Assembly (NCBI RefSeq): GCF_002001085.1
Contig: NZ_MUNU01000013.1
Span: 1-64,000, forward strand
Source: Rhodanobacter sp. B05
GTDB taxonomy: Bacteria; Pseudomonadota; Gammaproteobacteria; Xanthomonadales; Rhodanobacteraceae
DNA: 64,000 nt
Reading direction: 5' to 3'
Shown here: in pieces, positions 60,374 through 64,000 of the stretch
How the letters are laid out: each line of letters opens with the position of its first letter
Numbering within the stretch: position 1 is the stretch's first letter
Made by a program: the position numbers and the translations under genes
The notes under the pieces: model-generated
The model's database searches: none
What the model was told of the DNA's origin: nothing
What the model saw: the letters and a program-made list of their open reading frames with translations, nothing else

Positions 60374-60521
60374 TCTGAGCCAATTGTAAAGGTATTGTTG
60401 CGCGCTCTTCCAAAGCCGTGATAGATATGAACGGGACATGGACCGTTCGGATTCGAGCAATGAGTTCGTGTCGCGTATCGATCGACCTAATGACTGACTG
60501 CATGTACCGAACCGTTGCGAA

Positions 60522-60537
60522 AACTCTGAGGGGAGTT
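60522..60537 (+). promoter_or_regulatory. Ribosome-binding-site hairpin of receptor 2
   Basis: The same 16 bases, AACTCTGAGGGGAGTT, as in front of receptor 1, with GAGGGGAG nine bases from the ATG at 60545 (ideal spacing). The stem AACTC/GAGTT could partly mask the ribosome site. Confidence 0.6.
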
Positions 60538-60544
60538 CTGAAAA

Positions 60545-63460
60545 ATGATCAAATCAAAAATCACCATGGCGATCGTGGCGGCACTCGCGCTCGGCTATGG
60601 CACCGCCTATGCGCAGTCGGCGCCGTCCGATGGCTCCCAGCAGGGCAGCGACCAGCAGCCGGCGCCCGACGTCAAGAACGCCAAAAAGTTGCAGGCAGTC
60701 ACAGTCACCGGCTCGCTGATTCCGCAGTCCCAGATCGAGACGGCGACGCCGATCATCACGATCACCGCGGACGAGATGAAGGCCAAAGGGTTCACGACGG
60801 TTGCGGAAGCCTTGCAGCAGTCCTCCTTTGCGACCGGTAGTGTGCAGGGCATGCAGGACACCAACTCGTTTACCACGGGTGCCGAGACGCTGAGTATGTT
60901 CGGCTTGCCGGTCGGCTTCGTGAAGTACCTGATAGACGGTCGTCCGATGGGCAATTTCCCGGGCCTGTACAACGGCAGCGACACCTTCAACAGCCTGAGT
61001 GGCATCCCGATGGACATGGTCGACCACATCGACATCCTGCCGGGTGGCCAGTCCTCGCTGTACGGCTCGGACGCGATCGCGGGCGTGATCAACATCGTGC
61101 TGAAGAAACATATCGACGCGCCGACCATCGACGTGCGTTACGGCTGGTACAAGGATGGCGGCGGTGCCAACCGGCGCATCAGCTTCGCCGACAGCTTCAG
61201 TGCAGGCAAATTCAACTCGCTCGTGGGTTTGCAGTTCGACAGCACCCAGCCGATCTGGACCAAGGACCGCAGCTTCACCAAGGGCTACTTCCAGCAAGGC
61301 ACCAGCCCGGGCATTCCGTTGCGCGACACTCTGGTTTACGTGCCCTTCAGCTACGATTCAACGATTAGTGGCATGTATCTGAGCGACCCGAATCATTGCC
61401 AGAACATCTCCCAGTTCTGGGGCGGCACCACCAGCGAGCACAACCGGCCGGGTCATGGCTTGTACTGCGGTTCGCCAGACACCCCGGGGGCAGGAACCCT
61501 GACGCTCGACAGCAAGAGCGCCAGCCTGTACACGCACAACACGTTTGATGTGAACGACGACCTGCAGTTGTATGGCGATCTGCTCTACAACTACTCGGAA
61601 AAGAAGTGGGAAAACGGTCCCAACACCACGTGGTGGGGCACGGCCGGCCCCTCGGCCGGGAGCTCGGGTGGCTATTTCTGGGATCCCACGCTGGGCGGTG
61701 GCAGCCTGGTCGACCTGCAGCACTCCTTCGCACCCGAGGAAGTGGGTGGCTACCAGCACATCATGAACAAGCAGTATGAGAACGCCTACATGCTGACCCT
61801 GGGCGCGCGTGGCACGTTTGGCCAGTCGAACTGGGACTACGACCTCGGCTTCACCCATTCCGACGATCACTTGCGCGAACTCGACTTCCAGCGCGTGGCG
61901 GCCGGAGTGGAAGGCTATTACTCCAGTCACGTGCTCGGTCCGCAGCAGGGTACGTATTCGGGCTATCCGGTGTTCACGCCGAATTACGCGGCGATGTGGA
62001 ATCCGATCTCCCAGGCTGATTTCAAGAGCTTTACCGGCTATTCCAACAGCTTTGCCAAGACTTGGGACAATCTGCTCCGCGGTCAGTTGACCAACGCGTC
62101 GCTGTTCCATCTGCCCGGCGGCGATGCGGGTATCGCGATGGTCGTGGAAGGTGGCAACGAAGGTTGGAGCTCCACCCCGGACCCGCGTCTGCTGGAAGAT
62201 GTGACGATCGACTACGGTAACGGGAACACGGTTACCACGCCTTACTTCTGGGGCACCAGCGCCACGCCAGGCGCCGGCCACCGGTCGCGCGCCGCCGCCA
62301 CCGTCGAGTTGAAGCTGCCGGTGTTCTCGCAGCTGACCGCGGATCTTTCGGGTCGCTACGACAACTACAAGGTAGGTAACCAGAATGTCGGTGCCGGCAC
62401 CTACAATCTCGGGCTGGAATATCGTCCGTTCGAGAGCCTGCTGCTGCGCGGCCGTTACGGCACCGCCTTCAAGGTGCCTACCCTGTCTGACGAGTTCCAG
62501 CTCCCCAGCGGTTACTACAACACTGTCACCGACTACCTGAATTGCGGCAGGTTGAACTTCACCGGCCCCACGCTCGTCAACTGCCCGCAGAACGTCAGCC
62601 CCACCCAGTACAACGGCGAGACGTATGGCAATCCGGCGCTGCAGCCGATCAAGGCCAAGGTGTGGAGTTACGGCGTGGTATGGGCGCCGATCGAGAACAT
62701 GTCGATGAGCGTGGATTACCTGCACTGGAGCATCAACAACGAGGTCGCCCAGCTCAGCGCGGACACACTATCGAGGACCGAGTATCTGTGCGACATCGGC
62801 ACGATCGACCCGAGCACGCAGACCTGCAAGAACGCGTTCGACCTGATCACCCGCGGAACGGCCGGCAAGATCATCAACGGCGTGCAGTTGCTCGGCCCGA
62901 TCACCCACATTGTCACGACCAAGCTCAATGTCGCCAACGAGCAGGTCAACGCGATCACGGCCCATTTCAGCTACGGTCACGATATCGGCTCGCTTGGCAG
63001 ACTGGTGCTCGGCATGTCCTATTCGGACATGTTGAAGCATGAGTATCAGGACTACGTGATCGATCCGCCGGTCGACCTGCTGCGCCATCCGAATTACAGC
63101 ACCGATTTCAAGAGCAAGGGGAATGCATCGTTGACCTGGCTGAAGGGTGAGTGGAGCGCCACGGTGCTGGCGAACCGCTTTGGTCGTAGCCCGAATTACG
63201 CGGCTTATGCCTCAGACGGCTACACGGCCAAGGGTGCCGCCAAATTGCCGGGGTGGATCCGCTGGAACGGCAGTGTGACCTACAATCCGATCAAGAGCCT
63301 CGGACTCTCGCTGCAGGTCACCAATTTGTTCAACAAGATGCCGCCGGTCGATCACACTTACCCGGGAACGACCAGCCTGCCGTATAACACGGACAACTAC
63401 AACGTCTATGGACGCGCGATGTATCTGGAGGCGAACTACAAGTTCGGCCAAGGCTCCTGA
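60545..63460 (+). CDS. TonB-dependent receptor (paralogue 2)
   Basis: A 971-residue TonB-dependent receptor, paralogue of the previous gene. The signal peptide is MIKSKITMAIVAALALGYGTAYAQ; the plug shares QAVTVTGSLIPQ, ETATPIITITADEMKAKGF and GGQSSLYGSDAIAGVINIV with paralogue 1. Divergence is concentrated in surface-loop regions (for example after RDTLVYVPFSYDS and in the segment before HNRPGHGLYCGSP), as expected if the two copies bind different ligands. The C-terminus is VYGRAMYLEANYKFGQGS. It has its own promoter region and terminator, so the two copies are separate transcripts. Confidence 0.94.
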   Translation: MIKSKITMAIVAALALGYGTAYAQSAPSDGSQQGSDQQPAPDVKNAKKLQAVTVTGSLIPQSQIETATPIITITADEMKAKGFTTVAEALQQSSFATGSVQGMQDTNSFTTGAETLSMFGLPVGFVKYLIDGRPMGNFPGLYNGSDTFNSLSGIPMDMVDHIDILPGGQSSLYGSDAIAGVINIVLKKHIDAPTIDVRYGWYKDGGGANRRISFADSFSAGKFNSLVGLQFDSTQPIWTKDRSFTKGYFQQGTSPGIPLRDTLVYVPFSYDSTISGMYLSDPNHCQNISQFWGGTTSEHNRPGHGLYCGSPDTPGAGTLTLDSKSASLYTHNTFDVNDDLQLYGDLLYNYSEKKWENGPNTTWWGTAGPSAGSSGGYFWDPTLGGGSLVDLQHSFAPEEVGGYQHIMNKQYENAYMLTLGARGTFGQSNWDYDLGFTHSDDHLRELDFQRVAAGVEGYYSSHVLGPQQGTYSGYPVFTPNYAAMWNPISQADFKSFTGYSNSFAKTWDNLLRGQLTNASLFHLPGGDAGIAMVVEGGNEGWSSTPDPRLLEDVTIDYGNGNTVTTPYFWGTSATPGAGHRSRAAATVELKLPVFSQLTADLSGRYDNYKVGNQNVGAGTYNLGLEYRPFESLLLRGRYGTAFKVPTLSDEFQLPSGYYNTVTDYLNCGRLNFTGPTLVNCPQNVSPTQYNGETYGNPALQPIKAKVWSYGVVWAPIENMSMSVDYLHWSINNEVAQLSADTLSRTEYLCDIGTIDPSTQTCKNAFDLITRGTAGKIINGVQLLGPITHIVTTKLNVANEQVNAITAHFSYGHDIGSLGRLVLGMSYSDMLKHEYQDYVIDPPVDLLRHPNYSTDFKSKGNASLTWLKGEWSATVLANRFGRSPNYAAYASDGYTAKGAAKLPGWIRWNGSVTYNPIKSLGLSLQVTNLFNKMPPVDHTYPGTTSLPYNTDNYNVYGRAMYLEANYKFGQGS

Positions 63461-63493
63461 TCGTCGCTTGATCCGATTGTCTGCATTACTTCA

Positions 63494-63523
63494 GTGGCCC
63501 CGCTTCGACGGGGCCACTTTTTT
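63494..63523 (+). terminator. Terminator of receptor 2
   Basis: GTGGCCCCG (63494-63502) pairs with CGGGGCCAC (63509-63517), followed by six T (63518-63523). It lies 34 bp after the stop codon of receptor 2. Confidence 0.92.
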
Positions 63524-63585
63524 GGGGTGCGCATGTGAGGCTCATGACACTGCGATCGTTCCCGCATGAGCCGGGTGCTGCAGAA

Positions 63586-64000
63586 TCAGGGCGTGATGCC
63601 GGCGGCGGCCAGCACGGATTGCAGTTCACCCAGCTGCGGCTCGTACTTTTTCCAGCGACGGAGCGAACTCCGGTAGATCGGCGAACGCACCTGGACCACG
63701 CTGGCGGTGTTGACCGGGGCAGTGTTGTGCTCGAACTGAAGGCAGTTGTTGTCCCAGGGCAACTGGCAGAACTCCAGCAATTGCCGCGTGCTTGCCTCCT
63801 GCGAATCGACCAGGGTCTCGTACCGCACCTCCAGGATGCGGCCGGGAAGCACCCGTTGCCAATGCGCCATCAGCCGATCGAACAGGACGTAGTAACGCCC
63901 CGTATCCAGCAGATCGAACGAGTACCCGAAGTTTGGCGACTGCGGTGCGAACAACTGCCGGAAGTTGCTGAGGCAGGTGTCCAGCGGGTCGCGGCGCAGG
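63586..64000 (-). CDS. Sulfotransferase family protein, C-terminal part (N-terminus beyond window edge)
   Basis: The last roughly 137 residues of a sulfotransferase-like protein that enters from the right edge. The visible part begins RRDPLDTCLSNFRQLFAPQ, which contains the PAPS 3'-phosphate-binding RDPLDTCLSNF motif of bacterial sulfotransferases (many with N-terminal TPR repeats). RILEVRYETLVDSQ (the RYE-type motif) and YRSSLRRWKKYEPQL (the RWKKYE C-terminal PAPS-binding region) follow. The protein probably transfers a sulfo group from PAPS. Its acceptor and full domain make-up lie outside the window. It is convergent with receptor 2. Confidence 0.88.
   Translation of the reverse strand, partial: LRRDPLDTCLSNFRQLFAPQSPNFGYSFDLLDTGRYYVLFDRLMAHWQRVLPGRILEVRYETLVDSQEASTRQLLEFCQLPWDNNCLQFEHNTAPVNTASVVQVRSPIYRSSLRRWKKYEPQLGELQSVLAAAGITP

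Overview
The window is GC-rich, gene-dense DNA from a gammaproteobacterium, most likely a member of Xanthomonadales and probably Rhodanobacteraceae (Rhodanobacter/Dyella type). The basis is very large TonB-dependent receptors including an Oar-like one, tandem S10 serine carboxypeptidases, a malate synthase A/isocitrate lyase pair with a divergent LysR gene, split ubi genes, and TAGGAGC-type palindromic repeats. This is inference from gene content; no rRNA or other marker gene is present. Nothing looks like a prophage, integron, CRISPR array or insertion sequence, and I saw no tRNA or rRNA gene.

Layout. 1-1.6 kb: the end of a BlaI/M56 (BlaR1-like) sensor-repressor pair with two perfect operator palindromes. 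1.7-4.9 kb: an Oar-like TonB-dependent receptor. 5.2-9.2 kb: class I ribonucleotide reductase nrdA-nrdB, headed by a clear cobalamin riboswitch. 9.2-13.6 kb: a P-II protein, ubiK, a ComM-type AAA+ ATPase and a cation/proton antiporter. 13.7-17.9 kb: the glyoxylate shunt (aceB, aceA) and its divergent LysR regulator. 18-23.7 kb: a minus-strand run with a TonB_C-like secreted protein, a PlsC-type acyltransferase, arfB, truC, ubiB-ubiJ, trmL and a small exported protein. 24-34.5 kb: an M16 peptidase, a DUF4156 lipoprotein, a DUF6445-like protein, pssA, GNAT and DUF465 genes, an aromatic/aspartate aminotransferase, rdgC and a YgjP-like metallopeptidase. 34.5-45 kb: a minus-strand block rich in hydrolases, with an M1 aminopeptidase, proline iminopeptidase, a phosphoesterase and two tandem S10 carboxypeptidases. 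45-57 kb: a DMT exporter, a GST, an FmdE-like/DUF2249 gene pair behind an FNR/DNR-type box, ubiE, an amidohydrolase, plsB, lipoproteins and an AI-2E family transporter. 57-63.5 kb: two tandem paralogous TonB-dependent receptors with matching leaders and operators. The window ends inside a sulfotransferase-type gene.

How the parts fit. Several genes serve membrane lipid and quinone supply (plsB, a PlsC-like gene, pssA, ubiE, ubiJ, ubiB, ubiK). The exopeptidases, TonB receptors and exporters suit an organism that lives on peptides and polymers. The riboswitch implies that this class I ribonucleotide reductase is turned down when B12 is available, which usually means a B12-dependent class II enzyme is encoded elsewhere.

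Most notable signals: (i) the FNR-like box set exactly at -41.5 from a plausible start in front of the poorly characterised DUF2249/FmdE-like pair; (ii) the shared ATCGC-N8-GCGAT operators and identical ribosome-binding hairpins in front of the two paralogous receptors; (iii) a three-copy family of GGAGTGAG-type inverted repeats at gene 3' ends, which supplies the stop codon of two genes; (iv) the B12 riboswitch on nrdAB.
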